NCBI GenBank assembly: GCA_003161195.1
Contig: PMOV01000280.1
Span: forward strand, 2,480-19,710
From: Acidobacteriota bacterium
GTDB taxonomy: Bacteria > Acidobacteriota > Terriglobia > Acidiferrales > UBA7541
DNA length: 17,231 nt
Direction: 5' to 3'
Shown here: piece by piece, positions 1-8,259 of the stretch
Layout of the letters: each line of letters begins with the position of its first letter
Numbering within the stretch: the stretch's first letter is position 1
The notes under the pieces: generated by a model
Told to the model about the DNA's origin: nothing
The model's database searches: none
What the model saw: only the letters and a program-made list of their open reading frames with translations
Made by a program: the position numbers and the translations under genes

Positions 1-443
1 ATGGCCAGCTCTTCGTCGAGCTGCACCTCGAAGTGGATGAGCAACTCAGTCTGCGCGACGCGCACCGCCAGGCCACCGAGCTCGAGGACGATATACGCGA
101 CCTGCGTAGCGGCCCGATGGAAGTCACCATTCACATCGAGCCGCTAGGCCACCGCATTGCGATTCCGGACACTGGTGCCGGCGAGATGAAGCAGCTTTCA
201 CGCGGGATCGAGGAATTTACCAACAGCCTGGCGGCGGAATACCACGAACTGGTGAACTGCCACGACGTCCGCGTCCGCCAAGTCGAACACCGCATCGTGG
301 TCACCTGCCACTGCGCCATGAAGAGCGCGTTACCCATCACGCAGGTTCACGACGTAACCGCCGCGCTCGAGGACCGCGTCAAGGAGCATTTCCCGCAGGT
401 CTCCCGCGTAACCATCCATCCCGAACCGCTGGAAGCCAGCTGA
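1..443 (+). CDS. Cation diffusion facilitator transporter, C-terminal cytoplasmic part (5' truncated)
   Basis: Only the last 147 codons are present (reading frame begins at base 3) and the gene starts before the window. The visible part opens with GQLFVELHLEVDEQLS followed by a DAHRQATELEDDIR helix and VTIHIEP. This is the beta-alpha-beta pattern of the CDF cytoplasmic dimerisation domain, which senses metal and couples it to export of Zn/Co/Fe/Mn by the missing membrane part. A second copy of the same pattern follows: VEHRIVVTCHCAM, then a helix with HDVTAALEDRVKEHF, ending in VSRVTIHPEP. The protein therefore carries two such domains in tandem. No membrane segment lies within the window. 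The next gene is convergent, 34 bases away. The family call is fairly secure; the metal is unknown. Confidence 0.8.
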   Translation, partial: GQLFVELHLEVDEQLSLRDAHRQATELEDDIRDLRSGPMEVTIHIEPLGHRIAIPDTGAGEMKQLSRGIEEFTNSLAAEYHELVNCHDVRVRQVEHRIVVTCHCAMKSALPITQVHDVTAALEDRVKEHFPQVSRVTIHPEPLEAS

Positions 444-477
444 GCTCGGTTAACCGGTGCGAGTTGCACGTCGAAGG

Positions 478-1941
478 TTACCTGGTAGAAGACGCGACGC
501 AGGGTTTGCCGAAGATGGTTGCGGCGCACGCAATCAGCGCGGGAAAGCACTCCAGTACATAGCGCGGCTCGGGAGTTTCGAGTGTGGTGAGGAACGCCGT
601 GCGTAGCAGGATGAAGAACGCCAGCATGAATACTGCCGGCCGTACTGCCGGATTCCACCGCCACAGGCGCCCCGCGCCAACCATTCCGAGCGCGACGTAG
701 ACGATGTTCAGCAGGAAAAACAATACCGTCACGGATTGGTCGACCTTGTCGTCTTGCCACGATTGCTTGAGCGGAAACACCGTGCCGGAAACCGGCAGCA
801 GCTCGATGCGTGGCGTGAACCAGAGTGTAAACGCTCGCGCTACGGGCAGCAGCAGGTATCTGCGCAGTGGATGGCGCCGCGTGCGCTCGCCGGCCAGTTG
901 CGCGAAGGCCGCGTCTTCCTGCGGCGTCAGCGTCAGGTCGTCGTTGTATTGCTCCAGAATCGCCGCGACGCGCTCTTTCTCTTCATCGTTGTCGAACGCG
1001 CGCGCCGGAATTTGCTCCAGGTTGATCACATCGTCGTTCAGCTTCCAGGAGACCAGGTAGCAATCGCTCACGCGATACAGCCAGGTCTTCTCCCAGGCCA
1101 TAAATCCCCGTGGAACCAGTTCGCCCGGCAGGTTGGAGTTCTTTGGCGCCAGAGGTTGCAGCTGATGCAGTGTGATGGCATTGCGCAAAGCCCACGGCAG
1201 GAGCGGCACGGCGCAGGCGATTCCCGTCACCAGTACGATGCGCAGCCAATGACGTGTTTGGCGTTGCGGCAAAAGCGCAAAGGCGTTGCCCGCCCAAACC
1301 GCGATCAGCAAAAGCGGGGTCTCCGGACGCAATAGCGTGCCGAGCCCTACCGCGAGTCCGGTGGGTATTGCGCCGGCGCGATAATCCGTGCCCCAGTCCC
1401 ACGGTCGGTGCCTATGTGGATACATTACCTGCCACGTGTCCGCCGCCAGATAGACGGCAAACAGCAGCGCCACGGAGGTCCAGAACACGGCGTTAACTTC
1501 CGTCAGCAGCGTAGCCGCATAGTTCGCCACGAAAGGACAAAGCGCGGAAAGCCACATGCCCGCCACAAAGACCGGCTTAACACGCGCCGTGCCATCGGCA
1601 AGCACGAGTAGCGCCACACCCAGCGCGGCGATGACCACACAATCCGCCAAATCCACCAAAGCCTGCGCGAACATCACCACGCCGTGCGCTGCGACCCCGG
1701 TTTTTCCCGTGAGCCAGTAGATTACTGCCAGAAACGCCGGATAGCCTGGCATGCGCAGGTCTACCGGAGCGATGGCCCCGTTTACGTTCATGGCGTAGAC
1801 GTGATGCTGCAGCCAGTTGGTGGCCATCTGCTCGTACAGGATGGTGTCGCCGGAGTTGGCGGGAAACTTGAGGATGAACAGGAGCCGCAACCCGAGGCCC
1901 ACTAGTAGCGGAGCAAACAGCGTAGAGAAAACTCGCTTCAT
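478..1941 (-). CDS. GT-C fold membrane glycosyltransferase (PMT/GT39-like)
   Basis: This 487-residue protein has around ten hydrophobic segments. The N-terminal layout is typical of GT-C enzymes that transfer a sugar from a polyprenyl-phosphate donor on the outer face of the inner membrane. A first membrane helix is followed by GDT (residues 31-33, D32 being the likely catalytic acid), an amphipathic loop, then RMPGYP (63-68). Further on there is LLRPETPLL in a membrane segment, a long soluble loop rich in D/E (roughly residues 260-370), and a final helix preceded by PEPRYVLECFP, another usual feature of this superfamily. I chose ATG at 1941 because the hydrophobic domain begins there. The frame stays open upstream to about 2235, but that stretch is Arg/Gly/Ala-rich and overlaps the divergent gene. 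The substrate cannot be told. Its neighbour is a divergent polysaccharide synthase, so a role in surface-glycan modification is a reasonable inference. Confidence 0.72.
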   Translation of the reverse strand: MKRVFSTLFAPLLVGLGLRLLFILKFPANSGDTILYEQMATNWLQHHVYAMNVNGAIAPVDLRMPGYPAFLAVIYWLTGKTGVAAHGVVMFAQALVDLADCVVIAALGVALLVLADGTARVKPVFVAGMWLSALCPFVANYAATLLTEVNAVFWTSVALLFAVYLAADTWQVMYPHRHRPWDWGTDYRAGAIPTGLAVGLGTLLRPETPLLLIAVWAGNAFALLPQRQTRHWLRIVLVTGIACAVPLLPWALRNAITLHQLQPLAPKNSNLPGELVPRGFMAWEKTWLYRVSDCYLVSWKLNDDVINLEQIPARAFDNDEEKERVAAILEQYNDDLTLTPQEDAAFAQLAGERTRRHPLRRYLLLPVARAFTLWFTPRIELLPVSGTVFPLKQSWQDDKVDQSVTVLFFLLNIVYVALGMVGAGRLWRWNPAVRPAVFMLAFFILLRTAFLTTLETPEPRYVLECFPALIACAATIFGKPCVASSTR

Positions 1942-2055
1942 GGATGAGACGCATCTTACAATGAAGTACCAGCAAAACCGTACCGCCTGCCCGGCGTTAT
2001 GGTGCTTCACGCGAATCGACGGAGAACGGCCGGCGCAGCCGCCCGCTGCAGAGAG

Positions 2056-5000
2056 ATGAAGGAACGGCAACCCATATTTTACGACGCGGAGCGCGTACGC
2101 TGGCGACGTGCGCGCCGCGCCATGGAAGTCTCCGGCGCGCTGCTCACGCTGCTGCTGGCGTATTTTTTTATTACTATCGCCGTCAGCGTGGAGTTGCCGG
2201 CGGGCTTGCTGCCCAGCACAAATCCTGGGTTGCACGGGCTAAAGCTAAAAAAGAAAACGCCCACGCGCGAGGGCCGGCAGCGCCGCGTCTCCCATCTCGG
2301 CACCATTCCCGCGGCATACGATCCGCTGCGCGCGGCGTTTTTCGTGAGCTGGGATCCCAACAGCCTGGCGTCGCTGCGCAAACACTACAAAGATCTCGAC
2401 TTGCTGATGCCTGAGCAATTGCACGCGGTTAGCGCCGATGGCTCCCTCACCATCGTCGATTATGAGCACGGGCAGCGCACCGCCAAAAGCGCGCCCGCCG
2501 AAGCGGTAGCCACCCTGAACGAAGACAAGCTGCACCAGTGGCTCAGGAGTCTGCCCCCGACGGAAAAAGTTCCGATGATGGGTTTGCTGAACAACTACGA
2601 CGGCGTCACCTGGCGCATCAAGGAAATGGTGGAAATGCTGGCCAGCCCCGCGGCCCGGCACAAGCTGGCGAAGGACCTGGTGCAATTTGCGCAGTTGGCA
2701 CACGAAGCCGGCGTGGTGGTGGATTTTGAGGAAGTGCCCGAAGGCAGCCAGAAAAACTATCGGGACTTTGCCGCGGAACTCGGCGCCGGCATGCACGTCG
2801 CGGGATTGAAGCTGATGATCGCGCTGCCCGCGCGCGACGACGCCTACGATTACGAATTCTTTGGCAAACAGGCGGACGCCATCGTGCTGATGAACTATGA
2901 CGAGCATTGGCTCTCTTCGGAGCCTGGACCGATCGCCTCGCAGGATTGGTTTGTGGAAAATCTCCGCCAAGTGCTGGAAGAAGTTCCGGCGCAGAAAATC
3001 GTGGTGACAATCGGAAGTTATGCGTACGACTGGACGGAAGCGGCCAAGGGCAAGCTGGTCACGTCCGAGACGCTCTCCATTCAGGAAGCGCTACTGCACG
3101 CGTACGAATCCGATGCCCCGATGGATTTCGATGCGGCTTCGCTGAACCCACACTATTCCTATTCGGACGAGCAGAATCACGTGCATCAAGTGTGGATGCT
3201 GGATGCCGTGACCGCGTACAACGAGTTGCGCGCCAGCGAACGATTAGGTGTGCAAGGGACGGCCCTGTGGCGGCTCGGCTCGGCGGACACCTCGATATGG
3301 CCCATCTGGGATGCCACGCGCCCGGACGATGCCGCGCGCAACAAACTGACCGATTTGCCTCCCGGCCCGGATCTGATTCTCGAGGGCGAGGGCGACATCT
3401 GGCACTTCGTGAACACGCCGACGGATGGCAAACGCAGCTTCACCTACGACGCCAATACCGATTTATTTACGAACGAAAAGTACGACGCGTATCCATTGTC
3501 GTACAACATCGACCAGATCGGCGCGGCGTACAAGAAAATCGCCATCACCTTTGACGACGGACCCGACCCGCGCTGGACGCCGAAGATCCTGGATATCCTG
3601 AAACAGAAACACGTGCCGGCGGCATTTTTTGTGATTGGCCTGGACGCGAGCCAGTCTCCCGATATATTGCGGCGCGAATATGCGGAAGGGCACGAAATCG
3701 GCAATCACACCTGGACGCACCCCACCTGGGAAGATATTTCCAAGACGCAGGCCAGGTGGGAATTGAACCTGACGCAGCGGCTGATCGAGGGCACGCTGGG
3801 GGTGAAAACCATCTTGTTTCGTCCGCCATACGGCATCGATCACCAGCCGGAATATGCCGAGGAAGTGGCGCAGTTGCCCTTTGCGCAAGACATGGGGTAC
3901 CTGATCATCGGGCAAAAGATCGATCCGCACGACTGGCAACAGGTGAATGGAAAGCCCAACCCGGCTTCGGAAATACTCGATGAGGTGCTGCAACAGGCCA
4001 ACGACGGGAACATTATTTTATTTCACGATGGCGGCGGCGACCGCTCGCAGACTATTGCGGCGTTGCCACAAGTGATTGATGCGCTCCGCGCGCGGGGTTA
4101 TTCCTTCGTCTCTGTTTCCGATTTGCTGCACAAGCAGCGCGCGCAGGTGATGCTGCCGCTCTCGATGCAGGAACAACTGGAGGCGCGCGCGGACGGCGTG
4201 ATTTTCGGCATGTATCACTGGTTCCGCCTGGGCATTGCGACCGTTTTCATTTTGGGGATTGTGCTGGTGAGCGGCCGCGCGGTGATCATCGGCATTTTGG
4301 CGCTGATCGAAAAGTGCCGTCCGGATCATCACCAACTGTCCGATCCGCCGCCGACCGTCAGCGTGCTGATTCCGGCGCACAACGAAGAGAGCGTCATCGT
4401 ACAAACGGTGAATTCCGTGCTGGCTTCGGATTTTGCGCAGCTCCACGTCATCGTGATCGACGATGGTTCGACCGACAATACCGGCACGCTGCTCGACGAA
4501 AACTTTGGCCGCGATCCGCGGGTGCATATCATCCACCAGATAAATGGCGGCAAGCCTTCGGCACTGAGCGCGGGCATTGCGGAGGCGGACAGCGAAATTG
4601 TGGTGACCATTGACGCGGATACGGAAATCGAGCCGGACGCCATCAGTAAGCTGGTGCGGCATTTTTCCGATCCGCAGGTGGGCGCGGTGGCGGGCAACGT
4701 GAAGGTGGGCAACCGTTCGCGCTGGCTGACGCGCTGGCAGGCGCTGGAGTACATCACCAGCCAGAACATGGAAAAACGCGCGTTCGATTTGCTGAACTGC
4801 ATCACCGTGGTGCCGGGTGCGCTGGGCGCGTGGCGGCGCACGGCGGTGGAAGCGGCGGGCGGCATCACCGCGGACACCGTGGCGGAAGACGCGGACCTGA
4901 CGATTGCGATTCGGCGGCTCGGCTGGCGGGTGAGCTACGACGAAGAAGCCATCGCCTGGACGGATGCGCCGGAAACGCCCGGGGTACTGATTCGCCAGCG

Positions 5001-5502
5001 CTTTCGCTGGACGTTTGGCACGCTGCAATCCTTCTGGAAGCACAAGGACACATTGTTTCGGCCGAAATATGGGACGCTGGGCTGGGTGGCGCTGCCGAAT
5101 ATTTTTTTGTTTCAGGTGTTTCTGCCGCTGATTTCTCCGCTTATCGATCTGCTGTTTTTGGGGGCGGTGATTTTGTGGGCGCTGGAGAAATGGCATTTTC
5201 CGTATATTCCGCAGATTCATTCCTCGTCGGATGATTTGCTGCGCTCGGTATTTTTCTTTCTGGGATTTTTGCTGATTGATGTGCTGACCTGCGCGGTGGC
5301 GTTTGCGCTGGAGAAGGATGAAGACTGGTCGCTGCTGTGGCCGGTGTTGCTGCAGCGCTTTTATTACCGGCAACTGATGTACGTGGTGCTGTTCCGCTCG
5401 GTGAAAGAGGCGGTGAGCGGGCGGCCGGTGGGTTGGCACGGGGTACGCAGCGATGCGCCAGCGCCGCAACCGCGGCGGACCGCGGCACCCGCGGAGTCGT
5501 GA
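2056..5502 (+). CDS. Trifunctional GH18 - polysaccharide deacetylase (CE4) - GT2 synthase
   Basis: This 1148-residue membrane protein has three enzyme domains. A signal-anchor helix (about 28-50) leads into a GH18-like barrel (about 80-440). Its motif is VVVDFEE, with D223 and the expected acid E225 present but two upstream Asp positions replaced. A NodB/CE4 deacetylase follows (about 495-700), with TFDDGPD (498-504), metal ligands H551/H555, RPPYG (589-593) and FHD (656-658). After a membrane segment (about 715-745) comes a processive GT2 domain with VSVLIPAHNEES (768-779), D802-D803, D853-A-D855, ED (944-945) and QRFRW (981-985). C-terminal membrane helices close it. GT2 motifs of this type fit beta-linked GlcNAc polymer synthesis (PgaC/IcaA/NodC), and CE4 would de-N-acetylate the product outside. 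The same GH18/CE4/GT2 combination is a known but functionally uncharacterised architecture. I chose ATG 2056 because the upstream codons are low-complexity. The stop overlaps hpnB as GTGA. Confidence 0.9.
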   Translation: MKERQPIFYDAERVRWRRARRAMEVSGALLTLLLAYFFITIAVSVELPAGLLPSTNPGLHGLKLKKKTPTREGRQRRVSHLGTIPAAYDPLRAAFFVSWDPNSLASLRKHYKDLDLLMPEQLHAVSADGSLTIVDYEHGQRTAKSAPAEAVATLNEDKLHQWLRSLPPTEKVPMMGLLNNYDGVTWRIKEMVEMLASPAARHKLAKDLVQFAQLAHEAGVVVDFEEVPEGSQKNYRDFAAELGAGMHVAGLKLMIALPARDDAYDYEFFGKQADAIVLMNYDEHWLSSEPGPIASQDWFVENLRQVLEEVPAQKIVVTIGSYAYDWTEAAKGKLVTSETLSIQEALLHAYESDAPMDFDAASLNPHYSYSDEQNHVHQVWMLDAVTAYNELRASERLGVQGTALWRLGSADTSIWPIWDATRPDDAARNKLTDLPPGPDLILEGEGDIWHFVNTPTDGKRSFTYDANTDLFTNEKYDAYPLSYNIDQIGAAYKKIAITFDDGPDPRWTPKILDILKQKHVPAAFFVIGLDASQSPDILRREYAEGHEIGNHTWTHPTWEDISKTQARWELNLTQRLIEGTLGVKTILFRPPYGIDHQPEYAEEVAQLPFAQDMGYLIIGQKIDPHDWQQVNGKPNPASEILDEVLQQANDGNIILFHDGGGDRSQTIAALPQVIDALRARGYSFVSVSDLLHKQRAQVMLPLSMQEQLEARADGVIFGMYHWFRLGIATVFILGIVLVSGRAVIIGILALIEKCRPDHHQLSDPPPTVSVLIPAHNEESVIVQTVNSVLASDFAQLHVIVIDDGSTDNTGTLLDENFGRDPRVHIIHQINGGKPSALSAGIAEADSEIVVTIDADTEIEPDAISKLVRHFSDPQVGAVAGNVKVGNRSRWLTRWQALEYITSQNMEKRAFDLLNCITVVPGALGAWRRTAVEAAGGITADTVAEDADLTIAIRRLGWRVSYDEEAIAWTDAPETPGVLIRQRFRWTFGTLQSFWKHKDTLFRPKYGTLGWVALPNIFLFQVFLPLISPLIDLLFLGAVILWALEKWHFPYIPQIHSSSDDLLRSVFFFLGFLLIDVLTCAVAFALEKDEDWSLLWPVLLQRFYYRQLMYVVLFRSVKEAVSGRPVGWHGVRSDAPAPQPRRTAAPAES

Positions 5503-6713
5503 GCGGTTCGGTGGGTCTTGGGGTTGCCGTGCTGAGCGCCGGCATTTGGGTGTATTTGGTTTTCTTTCGCGGGGCGTTTTGGCGGCTCAGCGATTTTGAC
5601 GACGATCGCCGTGCCATTTCCGCAGAGCAAAAATTCCCGCGCGTCTGCGCCATCGTTCCGGCGCGCAACGAAGCTGCGACCATCGCCGCAACGGTAACCT
5701 CGCTGATGCAACAGGACTATCCGGGAGAGTTTTCCGTCGCTGTGGTCGATGACCACAGCAACGACGGCACGTCGCAGATTGCCAGGGAAACCTCCGCGCG
5801 AGCCACAAGCACTGACGGTGATGTAAACGCCCGCGGTGATGGAAATCGTTTCCCCATTTATTTTGCCGAGGCTTTGCAAACCGGCTGGACGGGAAAGCTC
5901 TGGGCGCTCAACGAAGGTGTGCGCCACGTCTGGGCGGAAGCCGAGCAGCGCGGCGGAGCGGTCGAGTTTTTCTGGTTCACCGACGCCGACATTCAACACG
6001 CGCCGGATACCCTGCGACGCCTGGTCGCACGCGCCGAAAGCGATCGCCTAGATATGGCTTCGCTGATGGTGCTGCTGCGAGCCCGCACGCCGCCGGAAAA
6101 GTTGCTAATTCCGGCGTTCGTTTATTTCTTCCTGCAGCTTTATCCACCGCGCTGGATCGCCGACCCTAAGACGCGCACCGCCGGAGCCGCCGGCGGCTGC
6201 CTGCTGATTCGGGATAGCGCCTTGCGGCGCATCGGCGGACTGACCGCGGTGCGCGGCGAGTTGATTGACGATTGCATGCTGGCCCGCGCGGTGAAGCGCG
6301 CCGGCGGTCGCCTGTGGATGGGCGTGACGCGTTCCAGCGCCAGCCTGCGCGATTACACGGGCTTCGCCGAAATTCGCGACGTGATCGCGCGCACCGCCTT
6401 CACACAGCTGCGCTATTCGGCTCCGCTGCTATTCCTCACGATCGTTGCGCTGTTCTTGACCTATCTCGCACCGGTGGCATTACTTTTCACGGGCGCGAAC
6501 GTGCCACGCACGCTGAGCATAATTGCCTGCGTTTTAATGGCCGCGTCGTTTCTGCCCACCATTCGCTACTATTGTTTGTCGCCCGCGTGGGCGCTGTTAC
6601 TACCCGCGGTGGCGGCATTTTACGCGTACGCTACGCTGCTCAGCGCTGTTCGCTTTTGGCTGGGCCGCGGAGGCCAGTGGAAGGGCCGCGCGCAAGCGCC
6701 GCCGTGTGCATAG
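5499..6713 (+). CDS. hpnB: Hopanoid-associated glycosyltransferase HpnB (GT2)
   Basis: This 404-residue membrane GT2 enzyme closely follows the HpnB family from end to end. It opens with an N-terminal helix, then GAFWR, VPARNE (53-58), VDDHS (83-87), and WTGKLWALNEGV. The metal site is TDAD (161-164), followed by HAPDTLRRLV. Further conserved blocks are LLIPAFVYFFLQLYPPRW, GGCLLI, RGELIDDCMLARAVKR and TAFTQLRYS, and the protein ends in membrane helices and WKGR. HpnB genes usually sit in hopanoid clusters next to squalene-hopene cyclase and are assumed to glycosylate a hopanoid or related lipid; the exact reaction is not settled. I chose the GTG at 5499 because it gives the normal HpnB N-terminus and overlaps the upstream stop as GTGA, with GGAG just before it. 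The frame is open further upstream only as a shadow of the preceding gene. No other hopanoid gene is in the window. Confidence 0.88.
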   Translation: MSGSVGLGVAVLSAGIWVYLVFFRGAFWRLSDFDDDRRAISAEQKFPRVCAIVPARNEAATIAATVTSLMQQDYPGEFSVAVVDDHSNDGTSQIARETSARATSTDGDVNARGDGNRFPIYFAEALQTGWTGKLWALNEGVRHVWAEAEQRGGAVEFFWFTDADIQHAPDTLRRLVARAESDRLDMASLMVLLRARTPPEKLLIPAFVYFFLQLYPPRWIADPKTRTAGAAGGCLLIRDSALRRIGGLTAVRGELIDDCMLARAVKRAGGRLWMGVTRSSASLRDYTGFAEIRDVIARTAFTQLRYSAPLLFLTIVALFLTYLAPVALLFTGANVPRTLSIIACVLMAASFLPTIRYYCLSPAWALLLPAVAAFYAYATLLSAVRFWLGRGGQWKGRAQAPPCA

Positions 6714-6730
6714 CCGGTTTGCTCAGCCTA

Positions 6731-6759
6731 TGGTTTTGTGCATTGAATTTTGTTATGCT
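6731..6759 (+). promoter_or_regulatory. Possible sigma-70-type promoter ahead of panB
   Basis: In the 100-base gap between hpnB and panB, a TATGCT hexamer (6754-6759) lies 17 bases after TGGTTT (6731-6736). The stretch is locally AT-rich in an otherwise GC-rich sequence. The -10 is fair and the -35 poor, so this is only a candidate for independent transcription of the pantothenate genes. Confidence 0.25.
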
Positions 6760-6813
6760 GCGCGAAGGTACAGGGCTGTATCCCGCGGGTAGGGAACGGC
6801 ACCGGAGGCCAAG

Positions 6814-7710
6814 ATGAGCGCTTTACCCCACGCGGGCGGCGAGAAAATTACCGTGCCCGAGCTGCTGCAGCGGAAGTCCAATGGCGGCGGCGATTCCCCC
6901 AACAAAAAAATCACCTGCTTGACGGCGTACGACTATCCGACCGCGCGTTTGCTCGATGAAGCGGGCGTGGACGTGCTGCTGGTGGGCGATTCGCTGGGCA
7001 TGGTGATGCTGGGCCATGAGAGCACGCTGCCGGTGACCCTCGAGGATATGCTGCGGCACACGGCGGCGGTGCGGCGCGGGACGAAACGCGCGCTGGTGGT
7101 GGCGGATATGCCGTACGGCAGCTATCACACGGACAACGCCGAATCGCTACGAAATGCGGTGCGCTTTATCAAGGAAGCGGGCGCGGAAGCGGTGAAGATT
7201 GAAGGCGGCGAGCGGCGGCTAGAACTGATCGTGCGGCTGACGGAGGCGGAAATTCCGGTGATGGCGCACGTGGGGCTGACGCCGCAATCGGTGAATGCGC
7301 TGGGCGGCTATCGCGTGCAGGGCAAGACCGTGGACGCTGCGGAGCGGATGCTGCGGGATGCGCGCGCGGTGGAAGCGGCGGGGGCGTTCGCCGTGGTGCT
7401 GGAGGCGGTGCCGCGCGAACTGGCGGCGCAAATTACGCGCGAGCTGCGCATCCCGACGATTGGCATTGGCGCCGGGCCGGACTGCGACGGGCAGATCCTG
7501 GTGCTGCACGATTTGCTGGGACTGAATTTTGGCCATACGCCGAAATTTACGCGGCAATATGCGGGCGTGGGAGAAATTATCAAGCGCGCGGCACGGGAAT
7601 ATTGCGCGGATGTGCGTGGTGGGTCGTTTCCGTCGGATGCGGAGTCGTATCACGCCGGCGCGGGAAATACTGCGGGCGCGCCGCGCAAACCGGTTTCCGT
7701 AGACAGCTAA
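6814..7710 (+). CDS. panB: 3-methyl-2-oxobutanoate hydroxymethyltransferase
   Basis: PanB transfers a hydroxymethyl group from 5,10-methylene-THF to 2-oxoisovalerate, giving ketopantoate, the first committed step to pantothenate and CoA in the cytoplasm. The 298-residue protein shows the family's landmarks. These are ITCLTAYDYPTARLL, VGDSLGMV with metal ligand D59, VVADMPYGSY with D98, AVKIEGG with E130, HVGLTPQS, the catalytic-Glu segment VLEAVPRELA, and IGIGAGPDCDGQILVLHDLLG. It has about 30 extra N-terminal residues compared with the E. coli enzyme. The start is supported by GGAGG five bases before the ATG. It is followed 39 bases later by a DinB-like gene and then panC, on the same strand. 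Confidence 0.97.
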   Translation: MSALPHAGGEKITVPELLQRKSNGGGDSPNKKITCLTAYDYPTARLLDEAGVDVLLVGDSLGMVMLGHESTLPVTLEDMLRHTAAVRRGTKRALVVADMPYGSYHTDNAESLRNAVRFIKEAGAEAVKIEGGERRLELIVRLTEAEIPVMAHVGLTPQSVNALGGYRVQGKTVDAAERMLRDARAVEAAGAFAVVLEAVPRELAAQITRELRIPTIGIGAGPDCDGQILVLHDLLGLNFGHTPKFTRQYAGVGEIIKRAAREYCADVRGGSFPSDAESYHAGAGNTAGAPRKPVSVDS

Positions 7711-7749
7711 ATTGCATTTCCTTTAGGATTTAGGAGGTTCGCGCCCACC

Positions 7750-8259
7750 ATGTCGCCGGAAGAGATGCGCGTGCTGTTCGACTTCAACGCCTGGGCTAAC
7801 CACCGTGCGTTGGAGGCGACGTCCGCGCTGACCGCGGAGCAATATACGCGTTCGCTCGGCTCCAGCTTTTCCGCCGTGCGCGACACGCTGGTGCATATCT
7901 GCAGTGGGGAGTGGGTCTGGCTGGAGCGTTTTGAAGGCCGCTCGCCCACGGCATTTCCGGACGCAACGCACCTGGACACCGTGACCGTTCTTCGCGAACA
8001 CTGGCTAGCGCAAGAGGCCGCTCTGCTGAAATTTGTGCGCGGGCTTACGCAGCAGGATCTTGAGCGCGTCTTGGAATATCGGACTTTAAAGTTCGGCACG
8101 TATCGCAATCCACTTTGGCAATCGATGCAGCATGTGGTAAATCACGGAACGTATCATCGCGGGCAGGTCACTACGCTGATTCGGCAACTGGGTGGCAAGC
8201 CGGTGCTGACCGACCTGATGCATTTCTATCGTGAGCGCTCCGCGGGAGCCGCGGCCTAG
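7750..8259 (+). CDS. DinB superfamily putative metalloenzyme
   Basis: This 169-residue protein has the DinB four-helix fold pattern. It starts with an N-terminal helix LFDFNAWANHRALEA, then H49 in TLVHICSGEWVW, and a C-terminal HVVNHGTYHRGQ block supplying H132 and H136. These three histidines form the usual metal-binding triad. DinB relatives include mycothiol- and bacillithiol-dependent transferases and many uncharacterised damage-inducible proteins. Nothing here specifies a substrate, so no function beyond metal-binding, thiol-transferase-like is assigned. A strong AGGAGG (7732-7737) precedes the ATG, though at a long spacing of 12 bases. The gene sits between panB and panC, and its end overlaps the panC frame if that starts at GTG 8231. 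Confidence 0.85.
   Translation: MSPEEMRVLFDFNAWANHRALEATSALTAEQYTRSLGSSFSAVRDTLVHICSGEWVWLERFEGRSPTAFPDATHLDTVTVLREHWLAQEAALLKFVRGLTQQDLERVLEYRTLKFGTYRNPLWQSMQHVVNHGTYHRGQVTTLIRQLGGKPVLTDLMHFYRERSAGAAA

Noticed and set aside
444..477. Palindrome CGGTTAACCG and a CTCG/CGAG pair between the CDF and GT-C genes, considered as a terminator
   Set aside because: The palindrome has no room for a loop, the outer stem is four pairs, and there is no T tract.
1956..1962. TACAAT as a -10 for the trifunctional gene
   Set aside because: No acceptable -35 at 16-18 bases; kept only as a remark in a finding.
1942..2235. Upstream extension of the GT-C gene
   Set aside because: Low-complexity translation overlapping the divergent gene. 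The first hydrophobic helix begins right after ATG 1941.
4018..5469. Long minus-strand open frame (483 codons) opposite the trifunctional gene
   Set aside because: Arg/His/Gln-rich translation typical of an antisense shadow. The plus strand carries clear CE4 and GT2 motifs throughout.
5337..5498. Upstream extension of hpnB inside the preceding gene
   Set aside because: Shadow of the GT2 C-terminus; family homology begins at the GTG.
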